NCBI RefSeq assembly: GCF_040784915.1
Contig: NZ_CP160797.1
Location: 697,001 to 761,000 of the forward strand
Direction of reading: 5' to 3'
DNA length: 64,000 nt
Origin: Bacillus vallismortis
Lineage (GTDB): Bacteria > Bacillota > Bacilli > Bacillales > Bacillaceae
The translations under genes and the position numbers were made by a program. The notes beneath the pieces were generated by a model, which worked only from the letters and a program-made list of their open reading frames with translations, did no database searches and was not told the origin of the DNA. Positions 45,607 through 54,368 of the stretch are shown here, piece after piece; position 1 is the first letter of the stretch; each line of letters opens with the position of its first letter.

Positions 45607-46089
45607 CTAATGTTCACTTTTAGACTGTATGTACTGTTCTAAAAAAGTTTTTACCGACTCTCTCTTAGGGTGGGTTCCCAAGTGTTCATAAACCCAAATT
45701 GCTTTCTGCTGAGAGATTGTGTATTGAGATTGTAAAACATCCTCATAATCGTATTCTATTGAGAATTTTCCGTTTATCTCTAACTGAAGTGTCAAGTTCG
45801 TCCAGACATCCTGGTTATTTTCTTTGAACTCATCTCGTAATTCCTCAAATGAGTCATGTAATTGTAATAATAATTCATCATAAACGTCCTCACTAACATG
45901 AAAATGTTCAGGAATATTATGAGAATAGATATAATCCTCACTTTGCGGAGGATTGAAATAAAAGAAAACTTCAGAAGAATCGTCGAGTATTTCTGCATAA
46001 AGAATGACTTTTTCCCATTCAGAAGGAATGATTTCGTTAATGCCTTCTGCTATCTGTTGATATAATTCACCCATTTTTTCTGTTTCCAT
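45607..46089 (-). CDS. YezG-family (DUF600) immunity protein, copy 3
   Basis: 160 residues, clear paralogue of the copy next to the toxin (METEKMGELYQQIAEGINEI, LYAEILDDSSEVFFYF, YSHNIPEHFHVSED, WTNLTLQLEINGKFSIEYDYEDV). ATG 46089 taken by homology with GGAGGTTAGC upstream. The C-terminal third (from about residue 120) diverges most. Presumed antitoxin against YeeF-type nucleases; whether it recognises the local toxin or foreign variants is unknown. Confidence 0.85.
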   Translation of the reverse strand: METEKMGELYQQIAEGINEIIPSEWEKVILYAEILDDSSEVFFYFNPPQSEDYIYSHNIPEHFHVSEDVYDELLLQLHDSFEELRDEFKENNQDVWTNLTLQLEINGKFSIEYDYEDVLQSQYTISQQKAIWVYEHLGTHPKRESVKTFLEQYIQSKSEH

Positions 46090-46122
46090 GCTAACCTCCA
46101 CTTTTCAAGAGCTATATCAAAT

Positions 46123-46593
46123 TTATATATTTAGGTATCTAATTAAAGATTCTTGATCTTCCTCGTCTTCAGGCAAGATACCAAGAGTTTTGTACTCCCA
46201 TAATGCAATTCTTTGATACCCATCTAACTCAGATGCCAAAATATCGTCATCATTATAGTCTAGTTGGAATTGACCATTGCTCTCCAATGTCAATGTAATG
46301 TGAGTCCAAACCTGATCAATATCATTTTTATACTCAACTCTTAATTCCTCAAAAATTTCACGGATTTCCCTTAATAAAGTTTTGAAGATATCTTTACTTA
46401 CGTTGTATTGGGCAGGTATATCTTGTGAATAAATAATTTGATTATTTTCTGGTGTCTTGAAGTGAAAGAGAACCATAGTAGAGTCATCTAATACTTCTGC
46501 ATAAAGATAAATTATTGTCCATTCACAAGGTATGATGTCATTTAATTTCTGGCTAATAAGCTGGTACAAATCTAGCATTTTTTTAGTTTCCAA
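46123..46593 (-). CDS. YezG-family (DUF600) immunity protein, copy 2 (divergent)
   Basis: 156 residues; LYAEVLDDSTMVLFHF, IYSQDIPAQYNVSKD, LDGYQRIALWEYKTLGILP. The most divergent of the three YezG paralogues. TTG 46593 selected because GAAGGTGA lies 6 bases upstream and the product then begins (M)ETKKMLDLYQ like its siblings; the frame is open further up without a site. Confidence 0.82.
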   Translation of the reverse strand: METKKMLDLYQLISQKLNDIIPCEWTIIYLYAEVLDDSTMVLFHFKTPENNQIIYSQDIPAQYNVSKDIFKTLLREIREIFEELRVEYKNDIDQVWTHITLTLESNGQFQLDYNDDDILASELDGYQRIALWEYKTLGILPEDEEDQESLIRYLNI

Positions 46594-46682
46594 TCTTTTC
46601 ACCTTCAATCGCCGAGAAATCTTAGTTATCAAAAATAGCCCAGCAGTGAAGGCTGAGCTATTTTTGATTATTGTAAAATAGA

Positions 46683-47162
46683 TTATTCTTCTTCCGAATT
46701 GAGATAGCGTTCCAAGAACTCCCTGTTTTTCTTACCAGTAGGAACCAAACCTAAATGTTTATATTCCCAAACTACTTGACGTTGAGTACCGTTTAGTTCT
46801 GAAGCAATAACATCATCATAATCATAGTCAATTGAAAACTTTCCGGTATGCTCTAGCTTGAGTGTAAGGTTAGTCCACACATCTGAGTTATTCGCTTTCC
46901 ATTCATCTCTTAGTTCATCAAATAAATCTTGTAGTTCGATTAACAAGTCATCATAAATTTGTTCACTTACTTGATAATGTTCCGGAATGTCATGTGAATA
47001 AATGAATACTTCACTATTTTTTGTATTAAAGAAAAAGTATACTTCTCTAGAGTCATCTAAAATCTCTGCGTATAGAGCAACTTTATTCCATTCTTCTGGA
47101 ATCATTTCATTAATTTGTTCTGCTATTTTTTGATATAATTGGCCCATTTTTTCTGTCTCCAT
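46683..47162 (-). CDS. yezG: YezG immunity protein (cognate position)
   Basis: 159 residues, DUF600. Four bases after the LXG toxin gene, with AGGAGG in the toxin's 3' end, the position of the antitoxin YezG for YeeF. Motifs METEKMGQLYQKIAEQINEM and IASELNGTQRQVVWEYKHLG. Expected to bind and block the C-terminal nuclease in the cytosol of producer and kin cells. Confidence 0.9.
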   Translation of the reverse strand: METEKMGQLYQKIAEQINEMIPEEWNKVALYAEILDDSREVYFFFNTKNSEVFIYSHDIPEHYQVSEQIYDDLLIELQDLFDELRDEWKANNSDVWTNLTLKLEHTGKFSIDYDYDDVIASELNGTQRQVVWEYKHLGLVPTGKKNREFLERYLNSEEE

Positions 47163-47166
47163 AATA

Positions 47167-49176
47167 TCAACCTCCTGCTTGGTTTCTTATTGTCATATTT
47201 TTATATCTGCCATCACCAACTTTATACTTTACTTTAAATAAAGTTGGTCTCAATGAATCGCCTTGATAAACATTTTCTATTTGCACACTAACTGTTTCGG
47301 GAGGTTCTTCTTTAAGAGCTTTTGCCCACTCCTGCTCCATCTCATACCATTTCCCGCCGCTCCTATTAATCTGAGAATTCATCGGCACGATATTGTCGAA
47401 CTGGCCTGAACCTTTGAATTGGGTGGCGATTAAATGGCCTCCGTCATCGTCGGGCTTTCGGTCTTGGGGCTTTCCAGCGTTTGATTGTGCATATTGATTT
47501 CGTTTTGCTTCTCCCATCTGCAAGTCGGCTTTGACACTTGTAATTCTACCATAGTTGTCTGTGGTGTACGTGTAGCCTTCTTTTGTTTTATAAACGATAT
47601 TCGGCTTCAGCACTTTCTTTCTGCTCCATTTTGCGTAATGCTCGCCGTATTTGACGGTTACCGGCGGTACATGTGGCGCTGGTGTTCGTCTTCCGCTTGC
47701 TGAGATTCCGTACGGTTTCGGCAGGATGACTTTGGCGAATTTCTGCAGTCCTTCTTTAAGTGTGACCCCGTTGACTGCGTTGTAAGGAACGCCTGCCGGC
47801 ACTAAGTCGTGACGGGGATGATAGGGGAGAATATCCGCAAGTTTGAGATCTCCGATTTGATTTAATTTGGTTTTGACGTGTTTTTTTGATATTTCAATGC
47901 CTGTGTTTACTTTTTGTTTGATGTGATCAATGGTTTGTTTTGAGACTGTTATGGCTTTTTGAGCTTTTGCTGATTTGCTTGCTGCTGTTTTGACTTTGGT
48001 CGTCACTTTGGCAGCTGTGCCTGTTTTAGAGACGGCGCCAACGCCTTTTGTGCCGACAACTGATGTGACAACAGTGCCAACCGCATATGACACCCATCTT
48101 GCTCTTGAGTAGGTGTCGCCATTCACCATGTCTTTTTGGTACGATTCTTCGATTGCCGCTGAAATGGCTTCATACGTTTTGATCGGGTGAGCCACCGCTC
48201 CAGTAATCGCTTCAACGGTTCCGCCAGGATCTGTGACCATATCCCACAGGCCTACGACCGCATCCTTTCCAGAATCATAAAGGCCGACGGCAACCCCTTT
48301 GAAGCCTGCTTCAAGCTCACGCGTGTTTTCAATTTGGGTGAAGTATCTTTGCTGTTCTACTGTCAGATTTTCATAGCCGATCGTTTTTGCCATTGAGTAA
48401 AATTCATCAGCATCCGCATAATCGTAGTTTTTCAGTCTTTCTTTCAGTTTTTCAATCTCGCGTTCCTTCGCTTCCTCTTTCTTAACCTTCAAGTAAGCAT
48501 CCGTCAGCTTTTCAATGTCGCCTTTTTTCTTATGTATGTCACTCTCACGATATGCCTTGGCGTTGTAGTGGATAGGTGTGGCGTTTTTGCCTTTGCCCGT
48601 TGCCTCTTGGAGCTTTTGGAAGTCGGACTTGATAAATTGTTCGTTTGGTTCTGACAGGGCGTATTCTGTCTTCAGGTCTTCGTCCAAGGCGTCCAATTTT
48701 TCCAGTGTTTTTTTGCGTTTGTCGTTGGCATCGGCCAGCTCGTCTTTGAAGGTTTCTGTTGAAAACAGGTCGAGCGGGATGATGTCGTCGATATCGTTTA
48801 AGATGTCTTTCATTGCTTTTTTCTGTTCGGACATGATGGATTTCGATTTTTTGTGGGCGTTTGCCAGTTCATGTTCAAGGAAGGATTCTTCGATGTATGC
48901 ATCAGAGATGCCTTTGTCCTCCGCGGCTCCGGCGATGCTGTTGAAAAATGCGATTTTCATGTCGATATAGTCGATCCATTGGTCGGTGGCGCCGACGTGG
49001 TCGTGGTAGAAGGCTTTGATGTTGCTGGCGCCTTTTCCTGAGAATTCGCTGTCACTTAGATCGGCAACGCTTTTTAACGCTTTTCTCAAGTTAACCATTT
49101 GCGTTCTTAGTTCTTTGTACTCTTTTGCACGATCTGTCGCTTCCGAAAGCAGTGTTTTCGCTTCAAATACTTTCAT
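47167..49176 (-). CDS. yeeF: LXG-domain polymorphic toxin YeeF (nuclease tip)
   Basis: 669 residues. N-terminal LXG helical domain ([20 protein letters not shown] to about residue 200) for export by the type VII (Yuk/Ess) system; a linker with hydrophobic Gly-rich segment about 290-370; pre-toxin region [20 protein letters not shown]-terminal nuclease with [15 protein letters not shown] near residue 578 and [20 protein letters not shown], the DNA/RNA non-specific endonuclease type with the D-G-H motif. ATG 49176 preferred for spacing from AAGGGA; another ATG is two codons upstream. No other secretion gene is present locally. Confidence 0.92.
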   Translation of the reverse strand: MKVFEAKTLLSEATDRAKEYKELRTQMVNLRKALKSVADLSDSEFSGKGASNIKAFYHDHVGATDQWIDYIDMKIAFFNSIAGAAEDKGISDAYIEESFLEHELANAHKKSKSIMSEQKKAMKDILNDIDDIIPLDLFSTETFKDELADANDKRKKTLEKLDALDEDLKTEYALSEPNEQFIKSDFQKLQEATGKGKNATPIHYNAKAYRESDIHKKKGDIEKLTDAYLKVKKEEAKEREIEKLKERLKNYDYADADEFYSMAKTIGYENLTVEQQRYFTQIENTRELEAGFKGVAVGLYDSGKDAVVGLWDMVTDPGGTVEAITGAVAHPIKTYEAISAAIEESYQKDMVNGDTYSRARWVSYAVGTVVTSVVGTKGVGAVSKTGTAAKVTTKVKTAASKSAKAQKAITVSKQTIDHIKQKVNTGIEISKKHVKTKLNQIGDLKLADILPYHPRHDLVPAGVPYNAVNGVTLKEGLQKFAKVILPKPYGISASGRRTPAPHVPPVTVKYGEHYAKWSRKKVLKPNIVYKTKEGYTYTTDNYGRITSVKADLQMGEAKRNQYAQSNAGKPQDRKPDDDGGHLIATQFKGSGQFDNIVPMNSQINRSGGKWYEMEQEWAKALKEEPPETVSVQIENVYQGDSLRPTLFKVKYKVGDGRYKNMTIRNQAGG

Positions 49177-49342
49177 GACCATTTCCCTTCTTTTGTTCGC
49201 TCGATATCAAAATTTTACCACGAAGCGGGATGAGAGAGGCTGTGAGAACATGTTTTGGCGGAAAAATGAGTCATTAGGCGTGTGTCTATATACATAGGTT
49301 TGATATGATGATGATAGATCAATAAAAAGGGGAAGAGCTCAT

Positions 49343-49681
49343 TTGGATAAAGAATTCTTAATCATAAAGATAAAGGATATTCAAAAAGACGACACGCTAA
49401 CGAACCGCGCCTGCGGGAACTGGGATATGAAATTGTCCAGAGCAAAGGAATGTAAACGGGCAATTGTTGTTCGGAGCGGTGTGATTTTAAATGTTTACAA
49501 GATCGTAGACGCTTGGGAATCTGATGAACCCGCCAAGATCACTAAAATGAATAAAAGAGTTCGGTTTCAATTGGCAGAGTGCCGTGATTATTCTTATTTG
49601 ATTGGCAATACGCTGAAAACGAAAACGCAAAATCCGGTTTCGAGTCTATCCTTAGAAACCCTAATGGAACTAGTAAAATAA
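49343..49681 (+). CDS. Hypothetical protein, possible PUA/EVE-like nucleic-acid-binding
   Basis: 112 residues, not firmly recognised. It is basic and beta-rich; AIVVRSGVILNVYKIVDAWES followed by RVRFQLAE and YSYLIGNTLK resembles small base-sensing domains that accompany restriction or defence nucleases. TTG start at 49343 after AAAAGGGGAAG. 12 bases before the next gene, so a two-gene unit. Confidence 0.6.
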   Translation: MDKEFLIIKIKDIQKDDTLTNRACGNWDMKLSRAKECKRAIVVRSGVILNVYKIVDAWESDEPAKITKMNKRVRFQLAECRDYSYLIGNTLKTKTQNPVSSLSLETLMELVK

Positions 49682-49693
49682 AAGGAGCCCAGC

Positions 49694-50614
49694 ATGTATC
49701 TCTATAAAGTAAACAATCAAAACCAAATCGAAGATATTCGTGAGAAACCGTTTAAAAAAGAAAAAGAGATTCAGGATTTATGTGAAGCCAATCTTCAGCA
49801 GATGTTGGGTCTTAGGTTTGTGAAATCGGAATTCAGGATCAGCCATTTCCGCATTGATACGTTGGCGTTTGATGATGAGACGAACGCTTTTGTGATTATC
49901 GAGTATAAAAATACGAAGAACTTTAGTGTTGTCGACCAGGGGTATGCTTATTTAGCGGCGATGCTTAATCATAAAGCTGATTTTATTCTTGAATACAATG
50001 AGAATCATGATCGTCCGTTAAAGCGGGATGATGTGGACTGGTCGCAGTCGAAGGTCATTTTTATTTCCCCTGTTTTTACGGTGTATCAAAAGCAATCCAT
50101 CCATTTTAAAGATCTGCCAATTGAATTGTGGGAGATGAAAAGATACGAAAATGATCTGATTCATATGAACCAAATGAAAGCGGATGGCGTATCCGAGTCG
50201 ATTAAGACCATTTCGCGGCAAAGTGAGACCATTCAAGAGGTCAGTAAAGAAATTAAAGTGTTTTCTGAAGAGGATCACCTTGCAGATAAGCCGTTTGACA
50301 CCACAGAGCTTTATCAGCAGCTAAAGGAGTTCATTTTAAATTTGGATGATCATATTTCAATCAAATCGACGAAGATTTATATCGCGTTTACGTCAAATAA
50401 GCGGAACTTCGTGGATATTTCTCTTTTAAAAAGCGGGCTTAAGGTGTGGGTGAATATGAAAAAGGGAGAATTGCACGATCCGGAAAAGAGAATGCGCGAT
50501 GTTTCTGAGACCGGCCACTGGGGAAATGGCGACTATGAAATTTTTATAAAAGACGACGAAAACATTGAATATATCATGGGATTGATCAAGCAATCCTATG
50601 AGAAAAATAAGTGA
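49694..50614 (+). CDS. DUF5655 protein with nuclease-like N-terminal domain
   Basis: 306 residues. N-terminal half: FRISHFRIDTLAFDDETNAFVIIEYKNTK is a PD-(D/E)xK-like core with Asp, Glu and Lys spaced as in restriction endonuclease folds; middle coiled segment (about 150-205); C-terminal DUF5655 domain (SIKSTKIYIAFTSNKRNFVD ... GHWGNGDYEIFI). Ribosome site AAAGGAG. Often annotated as predicted transport protein without basis. Likely acts on nucleic acid; partner is the upstream gene. Confidence 0.72.
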   Translation: MYLYKVNNQNQIEDIREKPFKKEKEIQDLCEANLQQMLGLRFVKSEFRISHFRIDTLAFDDETNAFVIIEYKNTKNFSVVDQGYAYLAAMLNHKADFILEYNENHDRPLKRDDVDWSQSKVIFISPVFTVYQKQSIHFKDLPIELWEMKRYENDLIHMNQMKADGVSESIKTISRQSETIQEVSKEIKVFSEEDHLADKPFDTTELYQQLKEFILNLDDHISIKSTKIYIAFTSNKRNFVDISLLKSGLKVWVNMKKGELHDPEKRMRDVSETGHWGNGDYEIFIKDDENIEYIMGLIKQSYEKNK

Positions 50615-50718
50615 GGGCTTCCATTGAGGAGTTCTTTTTTTATGGGGTTACAAGGGAAATGTACAGAGTATGTTGAAAACGATATAGAGTTTTGAACCAT
50701 ATACTGGGAGTTGTTTAT

Positions 50719-51726
50719 ATGAAAAAGCGTTTTATACTATTGGGCTTGTGCGCAAGTGTTTTTATATTGGCTGTATATATTTATTTTCAAAATAAGAATA
50801 CGCATCCTGTCCAGTCTTCCGCCATACACCCCGAAGAAGACCGCATCTTTTTTATTTACTCCAATCCTTTCATCAAAGAAAGCACGCTGCTTTCGACTTC
50901 AACAGGCGACAGGTTTAATAGGCGCACGTTCAAGGTGGCGGATGTGCCTTATATTCAAACGAAATCTGACGCATCAACAGACCTTGTGTTATTAGCGGAG
51001 CACGAGTCTTTTTATTACACGCTGGAGAAGGATGTGATCAAAGAGCATCCGCTATCAGATCCATTTGCGTTTTGGTATGAGGGGAAGGATGTTTCTGTAA
51101 AGGCTTATAACGTTGATACGACGGGGAATGAGATCCATATAAACGATAGAAAAACGGAAAAGGAATATAGTCTTACTTTGCCTTCGCTTGTCACGATGGG
51201 TTCTAATGATGAGAACTATATTTATATCATCCAAAGCATGTCTCTTTATGTGATCGATAGAAAAACAGAGGAAATTGTTAAGACTCTGGGTTTAGCCTCA
51301 TACGCAGATACATTCGCAGACTCCGAGAATTTTATTGTCGCGAGCTCGGAGCACAAATTGACTGTTATTGAAAAAGGGACATGGAAGACGACATATATTC
51401 CGTATCCCGATGATCTTGAATACGCTGATACCGTGTACTATGACAAAGAAAGCGGCCATTTTCACGTGACGTATGAAGACAAAGAGGGTGAGGCTAACTT
51501 GCTGGAATATGGGAAGGATTTTTCTTTTCACGCATACGATTTGAAATTCCCTTATATGGAGGCGAAGTTTAAGGGGAATCAACTGTATATTGTTGCTCAG
51601 GAAGAGCATAAGAAGGGCATTGGCGGGTACGTGGGTGTGTTTGATATTAAATCTAAGAAGAAGCTTTATCAGTTTGATTTGCCTGAGGAACAGGTGAAGG
51701 TTCAGGATTTTGTTGTGGTTGATTAG
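50719..51726 (+). CDS. Membrane-anchored hypothetical protein, beta-propeller-like
   Basis: 335 residues. N-terminal anchor KKRFILLGLCASVFILAVYIY (Cys present but -1 residue is Leu, so not a good lipobox), then an extracellular domain of recurring beta motifs (RIFFIYSNP, YIYIIQSMSLYVIDRKTEE, HFHVTYEDKEGE, GYVGVFDIKSKKKLYQF) reminiscent of a WD/YVTN propeller. No catalytic motif seen. ATG 50719 has GGGAG upstream; the frame is open nine codons earlier. Function unknown. Confidence 0.72.
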   Translation: MKKRFILLGLCASVFILAVYIYFQNKNTHPVQSSAIHPEEDRIFFIYSNPFIKESTLLSTSTGDRFNRRTFKVADVPYIQTKSDASTDLVLLAEHESFYYTLEKDVIKEHPLSDPFAFWYEGKDVSVKAYNVDTTGNEIHINDRKTEKEYSLTLPSLVTMGSNDENYIYIIQSMSLYVIDRKTEEIVKTLGLASYADTFADSENFIVASSEHKLTVIEKGTWKTTYIPYPDDLEYADTVYYDKESGHFHVTYEDKEGEANLLEYGKDFSFHAYDLKFPYMEAKFKGNQLYIVAQEEHKKGIGGYVGVFDIKSKKKLYQFDLPEEQVKVQDFVVVD

Positions 51727-51807
51727 AGTCCAAAGCTATAGTCTTGAAAATCTCCTTCGGCTGAATAATAGAATTTGTTAACTTCAGCTTGATAGCGGTT
51801 ATTGATA

Positions 51808-51942
51808 ATGAAAAGAGTAACATTTGATGACACTAGTTTCTGCGGATGTAATGACATTTCAGGGGCAGGTCCATCAGCTAAGGCAAACTGGGATCATTCA
51901 GACTATATGGCAAACAGTATATTCCAATCTCTCCTTTTCTGA
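51808..51942 (+). CDS. Orphan 44-residue micro-ORF with Cys-x-Cys
   Basis: ATG 51808 opens 44 codons (MKRVTFDDTSFCGCNDIS, ending NSIFQSLLF) and stops 6 bases before a strong terminator. No clear ribosome site; TTG 51802 is an alternative start. Either a small peptide gene or the last piece of a deleted larger gene. The rest of the 51727-52184 gap, apart from the terminator, shows nothing. Confidence 0.4.
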   Translation: MKRVTFDDTSFCGCNDISGAGPSAKANWDHSDYMANSIFQSLLF

Positions 51943-51947
51943 AAGTA

Positions 51948-51986
51948 ACGGCTGCCGAGAAAATGTCGACAGCCGTAATTTTTTTC
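51948..51986 (+). terminator. Terminator after the micro-ORF
   Basis: ACGGCTG ... CAGCCGT followed by AATTTTTTT. Confidence 0.85.
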
Positions 51987-52184
51987 TTAACATATCGTCG
52001 ATGTTCCGTACAAGAAATCTTCTCAAAAAGCGGGCGAATGAGGTACGAAGAAAATCCTTGTTCCGACAACATGTATCAATACATAGACTTCTCTTTTATC
52101 CCAGAAAAGCATGGTTTTCACAACAATCGTTGATTACTCTTTTTTTGATCTATAAATTTCCTTTTATGATTCATATATTAAGTG

Positions 52185-52922
52185 CTACATTGCATGTTTA
52201 ACGCCTTTTTTAACAAGGAACCAGTTTGCGGGATAGCTTGTTGCTGTTCCTAAGATCATGGCGATTTGCATCATGAACCAAAATACGGGATCGTTAGGTT
52301 CAGGCGCATTAGAGGCAAAAATTCCGTAATGAACAATTGCCATCCAACCGAACATGCCGATTTCAAAGGCTATTAAGGATAACGTGTCTGCTTTAATGGC
52401 AGCCACAAAACCTTTTCCCCAGCCCATTCCTTTATTCATTGGAACAATAGAAAAGACTTGGAAAAATATCCCGAATAGGTATGCGAGAATGAATTCAACG
52501 ACATAATCCGCAAATAAAGTTGATCCCGCAATCGCAAGACCTGTTAGAAAAACCAAAGGTGCGCCAATAAGATCCCCGATAGCACATCCGCTGGAACAAT
52601 GGCTTGTAGAAACAAAAACGCTTTGATAGAAGGGCTTATTACCGTGCCCGTGACTTTGATGATTCATTTCCTTATGAGTGCTATGATGAAAATGTTCCCC
52701 GTGATTCGTATTCATTTGTGAATGTTTTTGGTTTTTCGTTTGACGTCCCATCGTCCAATAAAACCAAATCGCAAATGGCCCTAAATAGAGTCCTTGTATT
52801 GGCCAAACCACACTCATAATTTTCATCTTTTGCGGGTATCTAACCACATCTGCGAGTATAGTGAAAAAAGATAAAACTCCTAAAAGTATCGCGGTATAAG
52901 CTATCACATCGAGTGTACTCAT
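52185..52922 (-). CDS. DUF4396 membrane protein with His-rich loop
   Basis: 245 residues, about six membrane segments. Between the second and third lies a His/Asn-rich loop (NTNHGEHFHHSTHKEMNHQS), followed by the family motif HCSSGCAIGDLIGAPLVF. The His cluster and HCxxxC suggest metal binding, probably copper, in line with the Cys-rich copper protein next door. ATG 52922 has GGAGG six bases upstream. Confidence 0.78.
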   Translation of the reverse strand: MSTLDVIAYTAILLGVLSFFTILADVVRYPQKMKIMSVVWPIQGLYLGPFAIWFYWTMGRQTKNQKHSQMNTNHGEHFHHSTHKEMNHQSHGHGNKPFYQSVFVSTSHCSSGCAIGDLIGAPLVFLTGLAIAGSTLFADYVVEFILAYLFGIFFQVFSIVPMNKGMGWGKGFVAAIKADTLSLIAFEIGMFGWMAIVHYGIFASNAPEPNDPVFWFMMQIAMILGTATSYPANWFLVKKGVKHAM

Positions 52923-53047
52923 AACCAACCTCCGTTTTGATGTATATTCCGACGATACCCAGTACCCCTGTTGTTAAAACAGGTCTGACTCCTTAGAATA
53001 AGACAAATAAAAACACGCCTTCCAGTTTGAGAACGGATCAACAAGGG

Positions 53048-53082
53048 GGCCTATGCCGCAACGTATCTATAGGCCTTTTTTG
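53048..53082 (+). terminator. Plus-strand terminator without an upstream gene
   Basis: GGCCTAT ... ATAGGCC then TTTTTTG, 78 bases before the next gene. No plus-strand gene lies between 51986 and here, so it may end a small RNA or a leader. Confidence 0.7.
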
Positions 53083-53159
53083 TTGATAAGGGAGTCATGT
53101 TTTACAAACGGGGGAAGTGGATATGGTATAAATGAAATCATTCTTGAGGAGGTTTACGA

Positions 53160-53486
53160 ATGGCATATGAACAATATCAATCATTAGTTGAGACGCTGCA
53201 CGACTGCATGGTGGCATGCAACCATTGCTATGATGCCTGTTTAAAAGAAGAAAATGAAAATATGATGGCGGATTGCATTCGGCTGGACCGGGAATGTGCT
53301 GATATTTGTGCGTATGTTGCGCAAGCGATTGTAAGAGGCACGCCGTTTGTTTCTGAGCTGACACAGGCTTGTGCGGCGATTTGTGAGGCTTGCGGAAATG
53401 AATGCAAAAAGCATGACAAAGAGCATTGCCAGGATTGCGCCGAGGCTTGTTTTTCCTGTGCCGAGGCTTGTAAACAGGCGGTTTAA
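53160..53486 (+). CDS. Four-helix-bundle copper-binding protein (Csp-like)
   Basis: 108 residues with 16 cysteines arranged mostly as CxxxC along helices (DCMVACNHCYDAC, ACAAICEACGNEC, CQDCAEACFSCAEAC), the copper-storage Csp/YhjQ family that lines a helix bundle with Cu(I) thiolates. No export signal, so cytosolic. GAGGAGG before ATG 53160. Confidence 0.88.
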   Translation: MAYEQYQSLVETLHDCMVACNHCYDACLKEENENMMADCIRLDRECADICAYVAQAIVRGTPFVSELTQACAAICEACGNECKKHDKEHCQDCAEACFSCAEACKQAV

Positions 53487-53500
53487 ACATTGAGACAAAC

Positions 53501-53546
53501 AAGGGCTTGAAATAGTGGAGATGAGACTGTTTCAAGCCCTTTTTTA
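53501..53546. terminator. Bidirectional terminator between csp-like gene and DUF421 gene
   Basis: AAGGGCTTGAAA ... TTTCAAGCCCTTTTTT long stem; the minus-strand DUF421 stop abuts it. Confidence 0.92.
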
Positions 53547-54242
53547 TTCAGATGGAGAATTTTCTTTTTTATCAATATACAGAGTGCCGTCTGTTTGAAC
53601 TTCTGCGTAAAATACTTCTTTAGGATGTTGGATGCCAGATTCTTTTAGCTGGTCCATCAGCCATTGTTTGTTCAGATTCAATTTTTTCAAGTTGTCTTCT
53701 CTCACTTTCCCATCGGCTATGACTGAAGCGGGATGGGAAACCTTCGCATTTTCTCCTTGAACGTTCATATCCTTTTTCGTCACGTTTTGTTTTGCTTGCT
53801 TTTTCAGGACGGATAAACTGCCGTCCGTTTCAAAAATGGCATAATCGACATCGGCTAAGGAAAATATATTTTTTTTGCGCAGTAAGGTTTGTAAAGCATC
53901 GAGATCAAGACGGACGCTTCTTAACTGCTTATCCATTATTTTACCTTTTCTTATTAAGATGACCGGCTGCCCTTCAACAGCAAACCGAAAAGCGGGGAAC
54001 TTAATATCCAGAAATCCGACGATGATTGTAAAAGCACTCCAGGCAAACAGGGCGATGAATCCATTTCTGATGTTGAGGGTGGAGTCAATGGCAAGCGAGG
54101 CTCCGATGGTTCCAATGGAAATGGCTGAAACAAAGTTAAAAAAGGTCAGCTGGGCGATTTCTTTTCTGCCCATCAGTCTCGTTAACACCAACAAGGTGAT
54201 AAAGGCGATGATCAGTCTAATGATCAGTTGAGGAATAGGCAT
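53544..54242 (-). CDS. DUF421 (YetF/YrbG-type) membrane protein
   Basis: 232 residues. Three N-terminal membrane helices (LIIRLIIAFITLLVLTRLMG, GRKEIAQLTFFNF, then AFTIIVGFLDIKFPAF), followed by the YetF-type cytosolic domain GQPVILIRKGKIMDKQLR, LDALQTLLRKKNIFSLADV, YAIFETDGSLSVLKK. Function of the family unknown. AAGGAG precedes ATG 54242. Confidence 0.87.
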   Translation of the reverse strand: MPIPQLIIRLIIAFITLLVLTRLMGRKEIAQLTFFNFVSAISIGTIGASLAIDSTLNIRNGFIALFAWSAFTIIVGFLDIKFPAFRFAVEGQPVILIRKGKIMDKQLRSVRLDLDALQTLLRKKNIFSLADVDYAIFETDGSLSVLKKQAKQNVTKKDMNVQGENAKVSHPASVIADGKVREDNLKKLNLNKQWLMDQLKESGIQHPKEVFYAEVQTDGTLYIDKKENSPSE

Positions 54243-54368
54243 TGGCGAAAGCTCCTTCTATATAGATTCGATTCATATGTTTTTTATTTTCATCATTCTT
54301 TGGGAAAACAATGCACCATTTTTTCAATCGTTCATAGCCTATATAGACAATAAAGGAGGGATGTTCAT

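Noticed and set aside
49177..49342. Possible type VII secretion genes near the LXG toxin
   Set aside because: No WXG100, EssC/YukB or LXG chaperone-type frame nearby; the toxin must use a secretion locus elsewhere.
51824..52201. 125-codon plus-strand frame after the anchored protein
   Set aside because: Runs through a terminator hairpin and noncoding AT-rich sequence; composition random; the micro-ORF in another frame fits better.
53095..53535. 146-codon minus-strand frame opposite the Cys-rich copper gene
   Set aside because: Antisense shadow of a gene with clear family identity.
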